Positions 18,648 to 27,942 of a stretch of 64,000 nt of DNA are shown here, piece after piece. The stretch is from assembly GCF_022095615.2 (NCBI RefSeq), contig NZ_CP155559.1:5051501-5115500 (forward strand), written 5' to 3'. The notes beneath the pieces were generated by a model. It was not told where the DNA came from and ran no database searches. It saw only the letters and a list, made by a program, of their open reading frames with translations. The first letter of the stretch is position 1. Each line of letters opens with the position of its first letter. The translations under genes were made by a program, and so were the position numbers. Source of the stretch: Bacillus thuringiensis. Lineage in GTDB: Bacteria > Bacillota > Bacilli > Bacillales > Bacillaceae_G.

Positions 18648-18675
18648 AAAAGAGGCCCTTTACAAGGCCTCTTTT
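18648..18675. terminator. Terminator between convergent genes
   Basis: AAAAGAGGCC (18648-18657) pairs with GGCCTCTTTT (18666-18675); usable in both directions, as the next gene ends at 18674. Confidence 0.88.
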
Positions 18676-19345
18676 ATTTCTCTCCCCAATTTACTTTTAC
18701 AAATCCATCTTTCACCATTAAACCACTTATATTAAATATATACTTTTCATTTGCTTTCAATGTAACTGTAAAAGTACCTTTTTTCGATTCACAAATTTCT
18801 TTTAACTCTTCACTACTTTCCCCTTGTCTTTCATACAAACTAAAGCATAAGTTACCACGTTTTGCATCTGTCTCATAAGAAAATGTCACTTCTGTATCTT
18901 TTGCATACTCAAGTTCAATATCCTTCCCAGCAATATCCCATGATGAGAATTTTGCTTCGTAACTTCTCTCTCCTTGCTTCTCACTTTCTAAATATATATC
19001 TCCAGCTCTCCACATATCATCTAACGTTTGAACGAAAGCAAAGCCGCTAAGTAATACAAACATTGCACTTGCAAATATGACAACTAATGTTGTTTTTTGT
19101 TTTTTCATATCCTTCATCTCATGTTCTCCTTCTATTTTCTTGTTACTTCTTCGTATCATATATAACAAAACTCCAATAAAAAATGGCAAGACACTCGCTA
19201 TAACACTCCACCACCTACTTATTCCACGCATTTTCGCATCTGTATACACCCATGATGCTACACATACTAAAAGTGCTATAAAAGCCAAAAGCATTGTAAT
19301 CCCAGCTATTTGAAATATTACAAATGGATTAACGAACTCTATCAT
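18674..19345 (-). CDS. Membrane protein of an ECF sigma factor operon (YxlE-like N-terminus)
   Basis: 223 residues. Two N-terminal membrane segments surround a WVYTDAKMRGISRWWS motif of the kind found in phospholipase-D-nuclease N-terminal (YxlE-type) membrane proteins. A third membrane segment lies near 85-105, followed by an extracytoplasmic C-terminal domain of about 115 residues. Its start overlaps the preceding gene by 17 bp, so it belongs to the sigma factor operon. A role in holding or sensing for the sigma factor, as in the B. subtilis sigY-yxl operon, is inferred. Confidence 0.75.
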   Translation of the reverse strand: MIEFVNPFVIFQIAGITMLLAFIALLVCVASWVYTDAKMRGISRWWSVIASVLPFFIGVLLYMIRRSNKKIEGEHEMKDMKKQKTTLVVIFASAMFVLLSGFAFVQTLDDMWRAGDIYLESEKQGERSYEAKFSSWDIAGKDIELEYAKDTEVTFSYETDAKRGNLCFSLYERQGESSEELKEICESKKGTFTVTLKANEKYIFNISGLMVKDGFVKVNWGEK

Positions 19346-19643
19346 GTAATTTATACTCCTTCTTTAAAAATGACTGTATAACAACGTATATAGGAATGTA
19401 TAAGTGCACCATAATAACTATCGTTATAATGACAGATATTTTATGATCCAAATGGCTAACAAACTGCTCTATGATAACTGTTAATACAATCATCCAAATA
19501 GCATGGATGAAAACAACCCATCTCTTCTCTAATTTCCGAGCATTTCGCACGCTCTGTTTCGTATTATTTATTAGCTCTTCTCTAGGAACCATCTCTCCTG
19601 CTAAGCTACTTTTTATCTTCTGATCAAACTTATCTTCCTTCAT
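19329..19643 (-). CDS. Small two-TM membrane protein, possible anti-sigma factor (YxlC-like)
   Basis: 104 residues from the ATG at 19643, which has GGAGGGG upstream. The charged cytoplasmic N-terminus (about 40 residues, MKEDKFDQKIKSS...) is followed by two membrane helices. The gene overlaps the sigma factor gene by 14 bp. Size, topology and position directly behind an ECF sigma gene fit a membrane anti-sigma factor such as YxlC. No ZAS zinc motif is present. The function is inferred from context. Confidence 0.7.
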   Translation of the reverse strand: MKEDKFDQKIKSSLAGEMVPREELINNTKQSVRNARKLEKRWVVFIHAIWMIVLTVIIEQFVSHLDHKISVIITIVIMVHLYIPIYVVIQSFLKKEYKLHDRVR

Positions 19644-20160
19644 AAACGAACCCCTCCAAATGTTCCCGCATTTGCTTCTTCGCATAATTAAGACGGTACT
19701 TCACCGTACCAATCGGTATATTTAATATTTCACTCATTTCTTTATAAGAATATTGTTCATAATAGTAGAGTACGAGCACGGTTTTATATTTTTCATTCAA
19801 TGAATGTATAACTTTCCATATCATTTCCGATTCCACTTTTTGAATAAATTCTTCTGATATATTCACTTCATCTGCGAAATCTATTTCTCCACCATCTTCT
19901 TTATGAAATAAATCCAATACACGATCTTTCCATCTTTTCTTCTTACGATAAAAATCATAAAATGTACGAACACAAATTGTAGTAATCCATTTTTTATAAT
20001 TCTCCACATAAGAAAGTTGGTGCCTAGAGGAAAAAACTTTTATCCAAGTCTCTTGAAAAATATCTTCTGCATCTTCTTTCGTTTTCGCTAATTTATAGCA
20101 TAAGGAATATATTTGCTGCTTATATATATCAATTAATTCTTCTATCTTTTCTTCCATCAT
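19630..20160 (-). CDS. ECF RNA polymerase sigma factor
   Basis: About 177 residues from the tandem ATGs at 20160/20157; AGGAGG at 20165-20170 favours the second. Region 2 includes AEDIFQETWIKVF, and region 4 includes VLVLYYYEQYSYKEMSEILNIPIGTVKYRLNYAKKQ with a clear helix-turn-helix. It leads an operon with two membrane proteins. An ECF-type promoter immediately upstream suggests autoregulation. The layout resembles the B. subtilis sigY operon; orthology is not proven. Confidence 0.92.
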   Translation of the reverse strand: MMEEKIEELIDIYKQQIYSLCYKLAKTKEDAEDIFQETWIKVFSSRHQLSYVENYKKWITTICVRTFYDFYRKKKRWKDRVLDLFHKEDGGEIDFADEVNISEEFIQKVESEMIWKVIHSLNEKYKTVLVLYYYEQYSYKEMSEILNIPIGTVKYRLNYAKKQMREHLEGFVYEGR

Positions 20161-20182
20161 AAGCCTCCTGTCATTTATATAA

Positions 20183-20209
20183 GACGACGCAAATTCTCCT
20201 TTTGTTTGA
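20183..20209 (-). promoter_or_regulatory. Candidate autoregulated ECF promoter
   Basis: On the minus strand TCAAAC (20209-20204) is separated by 17 bp from CGTC (20186-20183); a second CGTC overlaps it at 14 bp. AAC and CGTC are the usual core elements of ECF promoters. The leader to the start codon would be very short. Confidence 0.5.
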
Positions 20210-20240
20210 TAAAATTTTATTTTTTTATTATCTCCATATA

Positions 20241-20274
20241 AAAAGGCAATCACAACATCGTGTGATTGCCTTTT
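20241..20274. terminator. Terminator between argS and the sigma factor operon
   Basis: AAAAGGCAATCACA (20241-20254) pairs with TGTGATTGCCTTTT (20261-20274), a 14-bp stem. It probably ends argS transcripts that have read through the bcr1-type repeats. Confidence 0.88.
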
Positions 20275-20288
20275 ACTGAAAACGAAAG

Positions 20289-20432
20289 TCCGCTTCCGCT
20301 TTTCTTTATTGTCTAGCTCCAGCGGCTAGAATACTCGGTGGCTTCGCGCCTTCCTCCGAGGCAAAGTACGCCTCTCTGTCAGGAGCTCCATCTACCTCAT
20401 ATTCTAAGCAAGCCGCTTCCGCTTTTCTTTAT
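20289..20432. repeat. bcr1-type repeat, copy 1, with remnant of another copy
   Basis: The body at 20310-20427 (118 bp) is flanked by TTTAT at 20305-20309 and 20428-20432. It starts GTCTAGCTCCAGCGG and ends CCGCTTCCGCTTTTC. A remnant of the same 3' end (20289-20304) precedes it. Internal arms such as TAGAATA/TATTCTA and GAGGC/GCCTC allow a long hairpin. bcr1 elements with TTTAT direct repeats are known from the B. cereus group; assignment to bcr1 rather than a sister family rests on this resemblance. Confidence 0.7.
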
Positions 20433-20554
20433 GTCCAGCTCCAGCGGCTAGAATACTCGGTGGCTTCGCGCCTTCCTCCGAGGCAAAGTACGCCTCTCTG
20501 TCAGGAGCTCCATCCCCCTCCTATTCTGAACGAGCCGCTTCCGCTTTTCTTAAT
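20428..20554. repeat. bcr1-type repeat, copy 2, abutting the argS stop codon
   Basis: The body at 20433-20549 (117 bp) follows the shared TTTAT and ends at TTAAT (20550-20554), whose last base is the last base of the argS stop codon. More than 75 bp in its first part are identical to copy 1 with a 122-bp period, so the two arose by recent tandem duplication. Confidence 0.7.
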
Positions 20555-22224
20555 TACATTTTTTCTGGTGCAGATACTCCTACGATTGCTAATGCATTTT
20601 GAAGTGTAGTGCGTACTGCTTTCATTAACTCATAGCGAGCTTTACTTAATTCTAAGTTATCTTGGTTTAATACTTTTTCTGCATTATAGAAGCTGTGTAA
20701 TGCTGCTGCTAATTCAAATGCATAGCTTGTAATGCGGTGTGGCAGACGCTTTTGCGCTGCATCCGCAACTACAGCTGGGAATTCACCAAGTTTTTTCAAT
20801 AACTCTACTTCTTTCTCAGAAGTAACAAGTTTGTAGTTCACGTCTCCGCCTGTAGCTAATCCTAACTCTTCACCTTGACGAAGGATACTGCATACACGAG
20901 CATGAGCATATTGTGCATAGTATACTGGGTTTTCATTCGATTTTGATACAGCTAAGTCCATATCGAAATCTAAATGAGAATCACCGCTACGCATTGCGAA
21001 GAAGTAACGCATTGCGTCCACGCCTACTTCTTCCATAAGCTCACGAAGTGTAACTGCTTTACCTGTACGCTTACTCATCTTCATTTTTTCACCATTTTGG
21101 TACAGTTGTACCATTTGGATGATTTCCACTTCAAGTGTTTCTTTATCGTAACCAAGTGCTTGAATAGCAGCTTTCATACGAGGAATGTAACCGTGGTGGT
21201 CAGCACCCCAAATGTTGATTAACTTATCGAAACCACGCTCTAATTTATCACGGTGGTAAGCGATATCTGGCGTTAAGTATGTGTAAGAACCATCATTTTT
21301 AATTAATACACGGTTTTTGTCGTCACCGTAAGTCATAGAACGGAACCAAGTTGCACCGCCTTCTTCAAAGATCTCGTCACGCTCTTTTAATACTGCAAGT
21401 GCAGCATCGATTTTTCCGTTTTTGTATAATGATGTTTCTGAGAACCATACATCGAATTTAACACGGAAGCTTTCTAAGTCTTTTTGAAGTTTTGCTAACT
21501 CATATTTTAAACCGTATGAACGATAGAACTCATAGCTTTCTTCTGCATCAGCTTTTGCATAACGATCACCCAATTCTTCTGCTAAAAGCTTGCCGATTCC
21601 AATGATGTCCGCACCATGGTATCCGTCTTCTGGCATTTCTTTCTCTAGACCTAAAGCTTGCATGTAACGAGCTTCAACAGAAAGAGCTAAGTTATGAATT
21701 TGGTTACCAGCGTCATTAATGTAGTACTCACGAGATACATCATACCCTGCTTTTGCTAATACGTTACATAAAGTGTCACCTACTGCTGCACCACGTGCAT
21801 GTCCTAAGTGAAGGTCACCTGTTGGGTTCGCAGATACGAACTCAATTTGTACTTTTTCACCTTTACCAGTATTCGTTTCACCGTAAGCTTCGCCAGCGTT
21901 AACGATTGTTGGGATTAAGTCTGTTAAGTAGCCATTATCCATGTAGAAGTTAATGAAACCAGGTCCTGCGATTTCAATTTTTTCAATAGAAGCTTTTGCT
22001 TTATCGAAGTTTGCAACTAATTCTTCTGCAATCATACGAGGTGCTTTTTTCGCAACGCGTGCAAGTTGCATTGCCATATTTGTAGAGAAGTCACCATTTG
22101 TTTTATCTTTTGGAGATTCTAATACAACGTTGGGAATCTGTTCTTCTGTCGCTAATTCTGCCTTTAATACAGCAGCTTGAATTTCTTCTTTAATTAATCC
22201 TTTTACTTGTTCTAAAGAATTCAT
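20554..22224 (-). CDS. argS: Arginyl-tRNA synthetase
   Basis: 556 residues, class Ia synthetase that charges tRNA-Arg. The N-terminal additional domain (1-110) is followed by the Rossmann catalytic core with [11 protein letters not shown] (HIGH motif) and KMSKRTG (KMSKS motif, about residue 375). The C-terminal anticodon-binding helical domain ends [14 protein letters not shown]. Its start overlaps the ywiB stop as TAATG, so the two genes are coupled as in B. subtilis. No U-rich terminator lies directly after the stop; bcr1-type repeats occupy that place. Confidence 0.97.
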   Translation of the reverse strand: MNSLEQVKGLIKEEIQAAVLKAELATEEQIPNVVLESPKDKTNGDFSTNMAMQLARVAKKAPRMIAEELVANFDKAKASIEKIEIAGPGFINFYMDNGYLTDLIPTIVNAGEAYGETNTGKGEKVQIEFVSANPTGDLHLGHARGAAVGDTLCNVLAKAGYDVSREYYINDAGNQIHNLALSVEARYMQALGLEKEMPEDGYHGADIIGIGKLLAEELGDRYAKADAEESYEFYRSYGLKYELAKLQKDLESFRVKFDVWFSETSLYKNGKIDAALAVLKERDEIFEEGGATWFRSMTYGDDKNRVLIKNDGSYTYLTPDIAYHRDKLERGFDKLINIWGADHHGYIPRMKAAIQALGYDKETLEVEIIQMVQLYQNGEKMKMSKRTGKAVTLRELMEEVGVDAMRYFFAMRSGDSHLDFDMDLAVSKSNENPVYYAQYAHARVCSILRQGEELGLATGGDVNYKLVTSEKEVELLKKLGEFPAVVADAAQKRLPHRITSYAFELAAALHSFYNAEKVLNQDNLELSKARYELMKAVRTTLQNALAIVGVSAPEKM

Positions 22225-22661
22225 TATTTTGCCTCCTTCAAATTAAGTGTAATTGTATATCTGCCAGCTTCTTGTTCACTTAGAAGCAATACGTACGTTA
22301 AGAAGAGCTGTCCTTTTTTCTTTTCATCCGACCATTTAAAAAGAACGTTATCAGTTTTCGTTTGCAATGCAAACGTACCAAGTTCACTCGTATACGTACC
22401 AGTTGTCCATTCACCTTTCACATGCGTTTGACGCATTGAAACAGCACCTGAACGCATAATGAGAACTTGTTCACCTTGAATTTTAATAATTGTTTTCACT
22501 TCGCCCTGTTCGTTCGGCTCTTGGAATGTTACATATGTACCTTGACCTTTTACATAGTATTGACCATCTGCTTCAAAAGCAACGGTTTCTTTCCTCGCCC
22601 CTTCACGGATTTCTGTTACGAAATGAACGTGTACCGGCAAGCCTGCAAGTTGTTTCTCCAC
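22224..22661 (-). CDS. ywiB: DUF1934 family protein (YwiB)
   Basis: About 145 residues, a calycin-like beta-barrel family of unknown function (DUF1934). Motifs include [23 protein letters not shown] and a repeated beta pattern. I chose the GTG at 22661 because GAAAGGTG lies 8 nt upstream; a TTG at 22679 would place this site inside the gene. The size then matches B. subtilis YwiB (142). It is the first gene of the ywiB-argS operon. Confidence 0.85.
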   Translation of the reverse strand: MEKQLAGLPVHVHFVTEIREGARKETVAFEADGQYYVKGQGTYVTFQEPNEQGEVKTIIKIQGEQVLIMRSGAVSMRQTHVKGEWTTGTYTSELGTFALQTKTDNVLFKWSDEKKKGQLFLTYVLLLSEQEAGRYTITLNLKEAK

Positions 22662-22863
22662 GTCTTGCACACCTTTCAAATGTTATAGATATTAAATACT
22701 ACTTATAATAAATCACTTTTCCTATCATATCAAAAAAAACCTCTGTCTGTCTGCTGAAAAATCAGGAAAACTCCATTTCAAAAAATAATTCACTTCCACT
22801 TTATTTCATATGATAAAATGTTTTTTAAATCTAAATATTCTTTCATTTAAAGAGGTGAGTTAT

Positions 22864-23850
22864 GTGCTGCCAACAAAATTGAAAAAAGGTGATGAAATTA
22901 GAGTTATTTCACCCTCTTGTAGTTTAAGTATTGTCTCAAATACGAACCAAGCGCTTGCTATAAAAAGATTAACCGACATGGGCTTTCAAGTTACATTCTC
23001 AACATATGCTGATGAGATAGATCGATTTGCTTCCTCTTCTATTTCTTCACGTGTTCAAGATCTTCATGATGCATTTAGAGACCCTAATGTAAAAGCCGTT
23101 TTGACAACACTTGGTGGATACAACTCTAATGGTTTATTGAAACATCTCGATTACGATTTAATTCGAGAAAACCCGAAGTTTTTCTGTGGCTATTCTGATA
23201 TTACCGCTTTAAATAATGCAATTTACACAAAAACAGAACTTGTTACATATTCAGGCCCCCATTTCTCTTCATTTGGAATGGAGAAAGGGCTCGAGTATAC
23301 GACTAATTACTTTTTAAAATGCTTAACTTCTAATGAGCCTATTGAAGTCCTACCATCTGAAACATGGAGCGATGATTCTTGGTACATCGATCAGGAAAAT
23401 CGAAAATTTATTAAAAATGAAGGTTATGTTTCGATTCATGAAGGCGAAGCAACTGGAGAGATTATCGGTGGTAATATGAGCACATTGAATTTACTACAAG
23501 GTACACCATATATGCCAAACTTACAGGATAAAATATTATTCCTTGAAGAGGATAATTTAACTGGAAAAGCTACCCTTAACACTTTTGATCGTTATTTACA
23601 TTCTCTTATGCAGCTACCTAACTTTGAACATGTAAAAGGCATTGTTATAGGAAGAATGCAAAAAGGAACAGAATGTACGATAGAAGACATTCAAGAAATG
23701 ATTGCTTCAAAGCCTGAACTTGCACATATCCCTATCATTGCAAACGCAAGTTTCGGGCATACAACCCCGATTTTCACTTTCCCCATTGGTGGACGTGCAA
23801 AAATCATTTCTAATAAAGAAAAGACATCTATCACTATTTTAACTCACTAA
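22864..23850 (+). CDS. Peptidase S66 (LD-carboxypeptidase / MccF-like)
   Basis: 328 residues from the GTG at 22864, with AGAGGTG 6 nt upstream; the ATG at 22810 lies before this site. The S66 fold shows GDEIRVISPSCSLS at the N-terminus, the nucleophile-elbow region FFCGYSDITALNNAI, the Glu-containing GEIIGGNMSTLNLLQGT, and the catalytic His in ASFGHTTPIFTFPIGG. Family members cleave L,D-peptide bonds in peptidoglycan or, as MccF, inactivate microcin C-type nucleotide peptides. The presence of FGHTTP and overall length fit the MccF-like branch; the substrate is not settled. Confidence 0.88.
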   Translation: MLPTKLKKGDEIRVISPSCSLSIVSNTNQALAIKRLTDMGFQVTFSTYADEIDRFASSSISSRVQDLHDAFRDPNVKAVLTTLGGYNSNGLLKHLDYDLIRENPKFFCGYSDITALNNAIYTKTELVTYSGPHFSSFGMEKGLEYTTNYFLKCLTSNEPIEVLPSETWSDDSWYIDQENRKFIKNEGYVSIHEGEATGEIIGGNMSTLNLLQGTPYMPNLQDKILFLEEDNLTGKATLNTFDRYLHSLMQLPNFEHVKGIVIGRMQKGTECTIEDIQEMIASKPELAHIPIIANASFGHTTPIFTFPIGGRAKIISNKEKTSITILTH

Positions 23851-23877
23851 AAAAGGAGCGAATGAGTCGCTCCTTTT
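23851..23877. terminator. Bidirectional terminator
   Basis: AAAAGGAGCGA / TCGCTCCTTTT with a 5-nt loop between convergent genes. Confidence 0.9.
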
Positions 23878-24238
23878 ATGGTTTTTCTATTTTTTCCAAC
23901 GCTTTTTGCGGAATTGACTCTTTCGAGATTTCAGCCCATCCTTTTCCTTGCATACCTTTTGCATAAATTTTTATAAACGCCCCCGTATGCAATTCACGGT
24001 TCATCATTCTTTTCACAACTTGTAACTTTCCGTCTTCTGTATACCCTTTAAAAGTGTACAAGTATTCTCCATCTTTTTTCTCGCCTTTATCTATAACCGC
24101 ATAATAATCTTGTATTTCTTTATTTGAAAAGAAGTTGTCTACAAAAGCATGTACACCTTCTGTTTTTGTGTTTAAATAATATGCTGTTCCTCCTAAAATA
24201 ATGGCGAACACAGCTAAAACTTTAATTACCAATTTCAT
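23876..24238 (-). CDS. YxeA family protein (DUF1093)
   Basis: About 120 residues from the ATG at 24238, with AGGAGGCGC upstream; the upstream in-frame ATG at 24289 lies before that site. One N-terminal membrane segment or signal anchor (KLVIKVLAVFAIILGGTAYYL) precedes a small OB-like extracytoplasmic domain with YYAVIDKGEKKDGEYLYTFKGY and WAEISKESIPQKA. The family is widespread in Bacillus, sometimes near ABC transporters; its function is unknown. Confidence 0.82.
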   Translation of the reverse strand: MKLVIKVLAVFAIILGGTAYYLNTKTEGVHAFVDNFFSNKEIQDYYAVIDKGEKKDGEYLYTFKGYTEDGKLQVVKRMMNRELHTGAFIKIYAKGMQGKGWAEISKESIPQKALEKIEKP

Positions 24239-24472
24239 AAATGCGCCTCCTGTTTGCACTTCTTTCTCACTAACCTTATGTCTATACATGTATTATACGA
24301 AAAACAACATACTATACTCTATCGAAACGCCTTACACTTTCCTTACATTATTGTAAGAGTTTTTCCCTTTATAGCAAATTCCCATCAAAAAAATTTTCCG
24401 TTTAACAAACTTTTATATTATTATTGAATGATACGAATTTTTATTACAAAAATCAAAGGAGACAGTTTTCAA

Positions 24473-25510
24473 ATGGCTATCTTGCAAGGTTTAGCACTAT
24501 TACTTGTTGTACTTTGTCTATTTACACTTTTTAGTTACCGTGCTCCTTACGGCATGAAAGCAATGGGTGCTTTAGCTAATGCAGCAATCGCTAGTTTTCT
24601 TATTGAAGCATTTCACCGTTATATCGGTGGAGAAATGTTTCATAATGAATTTCTACAATCAGTAGGAGAAGCTTCTGGTAGTATGAGCGGCGTCGCAGCG
24701 GCAATTTTAGTCGCATTAGCAATCGGTGTTTCACCCGTATATGCTGTTTTAATCGGTATCGCTACTAGTGGGTTCGGTATTTTACCAGGATTTTTCGCTG
24801 GATACGTCTGTGCCTTCGTCGTAAAGTTCCTCGAAAAGAAATTACCGGCTGGTATAGAGTTTTTAGCAATCCTATTTATCGCTGCACCAATCTCACGCGG
24901 AATGGCCATGCTTATGGATCCGCTCGTAAATGCAACACTTGGTAAAATCGGTTCTATGATTTCAGTTGCAACTACAGAAAGTCCTATCATTATGGGCATT
25001 ATGCTTGGTGGATTAATAACAGTTATTTCTACCTCTCCATTAAGTTCTATGGCACTAACTGCAATGCTTGGATTAACAGGTTTACCAATGGCAATTGGTA
25101 GTCTTGCCGTAGCAGCCTCAGCCCCAATGAACTTTATTTTCTTTAAGCGACTAAAAATTTGCTCAAAGAAAGACACAATCGCTGTAGCAATAGAACCTTT
25201 AACACAAGCCGATGTTGTTTCAGCAAATCCAATTCCAATTTATGCGACAAACTTCGTTGGCGGTGCACTTGCTGGTATTATTACATCTCTGTTCCAACTC
25301 GTTAATAATGCACCAGGAACAGCATCACCAATCCCAGGACTTCTTGTCTTATTCGGGTTTAATGACGTTGTAAAAGTAACGATTGCTGCTATATTATGTG
25401 GAATCGTTACCACGATTGTTGGATACATCGGATCAATCGTGTTCCGTAAATATCCAATTCGTTCTGCTGATGAAATTCGCGGCATTGCTTCGGAAGAGAA
25501 GGTTGCATAA
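24473..25510 (+). CDS. PTS IIC-type integral membrane protein (PTS_EIIC_2 family)
   Basis: 345 residues from the ATG at 24473, with AAAGGAG 11 nt upstream. There are about ten membrane segments, with conserved stretches such as GFGILPGFFAGY, PISRGMAMLMDPLVNATLG and STSPLSSMALTAMLGLTGLPMAIGS. No IIA or IIB domain is fused or adjacent, so sugar phosphorylation by this protein alone is doubtful. It may be a transporter that has lost PTS coupling, or may use partners encoded elsewhere. The substrate is unknown. Confidence 0.8.
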   Translation: MAILQGLALLLVVLCLFTLFSYRAPYGMKAMGALANAAIASFLIEAFHRYIGGEMFHNEFLQSVGEASGSMSGVAAAILVALAIGVSPVYAVLIGIATSGFGILPGFFAGYVCAFVVKFLEKKLPAGIEFLAILFIAAPISRGMAMLMDPLVNATLGKIGSMISVATTESPIIMGIMLGGLITVISTSPLSSMALTAMLGLTGLPMAIGSLAVAASAPMNFIFFKRLKICSKKDTIAVAIEPLTQADVVSANPIPIYATNFVGGALAGIITSLFQLVNNAPGTASPIPGLLVLFGFNDVVKVTIAAILCGIVTTIVGYIGSIVFRKYPIRSADEIRGIASEEKVA

Positions 25511-25511
25511 G

Positions 25512-25574
25512 AAAAAGAGCTATTCTCATCGTTTGAGAATAGCTCTTTTTTTCATGGCTCGCCATGTTTTTTTT
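25512..25574 (+). terminator. Tandem terminators after the PTS IIC-type gene
   Basis: The first is AAAAAGAGCTATTCTCA / TGAGAATAGCTCTTTTT (25512-25550). The second is CATGG/CCATG with loop CTCG (25553-25566), followed by eight T residues. Confidence 0.88.
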
Positions 25575-25639
25575 AATATATCGGCTTACCGATACATAAC
25601 AAAAAAATAAGGGCCCTTATTCATGTAGGAGGTCCTTAT
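25575..25639. other. Short hairpin cluster before the bcr1-type repeats
   Basis: TATCGG/CCGATA (25579-25594) and the perfect 16-bp palindrome AATAAGGGCCCTTATT (25606-25621), with a further CCTTATT copy at 25634-25640. No gene is visible. Confidence 0.5.
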
Positions 25640-25765
25640 TTTATCCAGCTACAGCGGCTAGAATGATCGGTGGCTTCACTTCTTCCTTCGAGGCAAAAAG
25701 CGCCTCTACGTCTGAAGCTCCATCCCCCTCACATTCCGAACGAGCCGCTTCCGCTTTTACTTTAT
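25640..25765. repeat. bcr1-type repeat, copy 3
   Basis: The body at 25645-25760 (116 bp) lies between TTTAT at 25640-25644 and TTTAT at 25761-25765. It begins CCAGCTACAGCGGCTAGAAT and ends GAGCCGCTTCCGCTTTTAC, clearly related to the copies beside argS but with many substitutions. Confidence 0.7.
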
Positions 25766-25886
25766 CCAGTTACGCCTTCTAGACCCTTGCGTCTAAGAAC
25801 CTTCCCTGCCAAAAGGTAAAAAGCACCTTTTGCAGGAAAGGACCTTAGTCACCGGGTCTAAACAGTCGGCTTCACTTTTACTTTAC
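25761..25886. repeat. Diverged bcr1-type repeat, copy 4, running into speB
   Basis: The body at 25766-25881 (116 bp) has the same length and termini as copy 3 (CCAGTTACG... to ...CACTTTTAC) and is flanked by TTTAT and TTTAC. The interior differs in sequence but keeps paired arms: TAGACCC/GGGTCTA and CCTGCCAAAAGGT/ACCTTTTGCAGG. The speB stop codon (25878-25880) lies inside its last bases. Confidence 0.6.
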
Positions 25887-26750
25887 CCAACCGAGCAGCA
25901 TTTCCCGCACGAATTTGCTTGCTGCGACTGGTGTTTGATCACTATGGTCGTAGACAGGAGCTACTTCTACTAAGTCTGCCCCAACTACATTTATATTTGA
26001 ATTTGCAATTGCTACGATGGAATCTAATAATTCTTTAGATGTGATACCTCCAGCTTCTAACGTTCCTGTTCCAGGAGCATGAGCTGGGTCTAATACGTCA
26101 ATGTCAATTGTGACATAGACTGGGCGTCCTGCAAGTTTCGGCAATACTTCTTTTAACGGTTCTAATACGTCAAATTTATATAAGTTCATACCTACTTCTT
26201 TTGCCCATTCGAATTCTTCCTTCATTCCAGAACGAATACCGAAAGAATATACGTTTTCCGGACCAATTAAATCACACACTTTACGAATTGGTGTAGAGTG
26301 GGATAAAGGCTCCCCTTCATACGATTCTCGTAAATCAGTATGAGCATCCATATGGATGATAGCTAAATCCGGATATTTTTTTGCCATTGCCTTAAAAATT
26401 GGCCAAGACACTAAGTGCTCACCGCCGAGACCTAGTGGAAACTTATCGGCATCTAAAAGTTTTGATACATACTCTTCAATCATATCTATGCTGCGTTGTG
26501 CGTTTCCGAATGGTAATGGGATATCGCCCGCATCAAAATATTTTACCTCTTCTAGTTCACGATCTAAATATGGGCTATATTCTTCAAGACCGATTGATAC
26601 TTCACGAATACGTGCAGGGCCAAAGCGAGATCCTGGACGGTAACTTACTGTCCAATCCATAGGCATCCCGTAAATAACTACCTTTGACTCTTCAAAACTT
26701 GGATGACTTTTAATAAATACTTTACCTGAATAAGCTTCATCAAAACGCAT
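25878..26750 (-). CDS. speB: Agmatinase
   Basis: 290 residues, ureohydrolase that converts agmatine to putrescine and urea. Binuclear manganese motifs are GGEHLVSWP, IHMDAHTDLRESYEG and VTIDIDVLDPAHAPGTGT. AGGAGG precedes the ATG. It lies 218 bp downstream of speE on the same strand, the gene order of B. subtilis speE-speB; the gap has only a weak hairpin (GTCTTCTT/AAGAAGAC near 26850). The stop codon falls within a bcr1-type repeat terminus. Confidence 0.96.
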   Translation of the reverse strand: MRFDEAYSGKVFIKSHPSFEESKVVIYGMPMDWTVSYRPGSRFGPARIREVSIGLEEYSPYLDRELEEVKYFDAGDIPLPFGNAQRSIDMIEEYVSKLLDADKFPLGLGGEHLVSWPIFKAMAKKYPDLAIIHMDAHTDLRESYEGEPLSHSTPIRKVCDLIGPENVYSFGIRSGMKEEFEWAKEVGMNLYKFDVLEPLKEVLPKLAGRPVYVTIDIDVLDPAHAPGTGTLEAGGITSKELLDSIVAIANSNINVVGADLVEVAPVYDHSDQTPVAASKFVREMLLGWVK

Positions 26751-26968
26751 ATTCTTTTCCTCCTTATGTGGAACTTAAGGTATCCCAACCTTTCATATTT
26801 CTCAAATTTGGAGCGAGCTGCTCCTCTTTCTCGATTTACCGGTGTCTTCTTTTTTAACAATAAGAAGACGATTTTCTTTACAGAAGTGTAAATAGCTAGC
26901 ATGTTCAAGCCTTCTGGACAAACACCTTAAATGAGCTACTTACACTTTATTTGTTCAATACGATTCTC

Positions 26969-27796
26969 TTACTTAATTAGATCGCCAACAAATTTCGGTA
27001 ATGCGAATGCTGCATTGTGTAATTCTTTTGTGTAGTATTTCGTTTCGATTTCGTGGAAACGCTCTTCACTTACTTCTAATGGATCATGTTTCTTAGATCC
27101 AATTGTGAACGTCCAAAGACCGCTTGGGTAAGTTGGAATGTTCGCTGTGTATAAACGAGTAATTGGGAAGATCTCTTTTACGTCTTTAAATACAGTTGTA
27201 ATTAGTTCTGGTGTAAACCAAGGGTTGTCCGTTTGTGCAACGAAAATACCATCTTCCTTTAACGCTTTTGAAATTCCAGCGTAGAAGCCTTTTGTAAATA
27301 GGTTTACTGCTGGGCCTACTGGCTCAGTAGAATCTACCATAATTACGTCATATTCATTTTCACTTTCTGCGATGTGTAGGAAACCGTCTCCTACTTTTAC
27401 TTCTACACGCTCATTATCTAATGCGCCTGCAATTGATGGTAAGTATTGTTTAGAGTACTCAATTACTTTTCCATCGATTTCAACAAGAGTTGCTTTCTTT
27501 ACACTTGGGTGTTTTAACACTTCACGAATAACACCGCCATCGCCACCACCTACAACTAATACGTTTTCAGGGTTTGGATGTGTAAATAAAGGTACGTGCG
27601 CTACCATTTCATGATAAACGAACTCATCTTTTTCTGTTGTCATAACCATGCCATCTAAAATAAGCATGTTTCCGAACTCTTCCGTTTCAACCATATCAAG
27701 TTTTTGGAATTCTGTTTGCTCCGTATGTAATGTGCGGTTAATACGCGCAGTAATCCCAAAATGTTTTGTTTGTTTTTCAGTGAACCATAGTTCCAT
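26969..27796 (-). CDS. speE: Spermidine synthase
   Basis: 275 residues, aminopropyltransferase that makes spermidine from putrescine and decarboxylated SAM. Motifs are [29 protein letters not shown] and [18 protein letters not shown] (catalytic Asp). The N-terminal beta domain carries [35 protein letters not shown]. It is probably transcribed with speB. Confidence 0.97.
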   Translation of the reverse strand: MELWFTEKQTKHFGITARINRTLHTEQTEFQKLDMVETEEFGNMLILDGMVMTTEKDEFVYHEMVAHVPLFTHPNPENVLVVGGGDGGVIREVLKHPSVKKATLVEIDGKVIEYSKQYLPSIAGALDNERVEVKVGDGFLHIAESENEYDVIMVDSTEPVGPAVNLFTKGFYAGISKALKEDGIFVAQTDNPWFTPELITTVFKDVKEIFPITRLYTANIPTYPSGLWTFTIGSKKHDPLEVSEERFHEIETKYYTKELHNAAFALPKFVGDLIK

Positions 27797-27831
27797 CGTA
27801 CAATCACGCCTTTCAATGCAAATTTATAATA

Positions 27832-27850
27832 GGGACATCATTAATGTCCC
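27832..27850. promoter_or_regulatory. Inverted repeat upstream of speE
   Basis: GGGACAT-CATTA-ATGTCCC lies about 35-55 bp before the speE start. It may be an operator or a 5'-UTR hairpin; no known regulator is assigned. Confidence 0.3.
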
Positions 27851-27942
27851 CTAACAAAAATAAAACAAAACATCCAAAAAGTATAGTTAAAAGTACAAAA
27901 ATACCGAAAATATATTTTAGTCAGAGGGTTCTAACATATATG

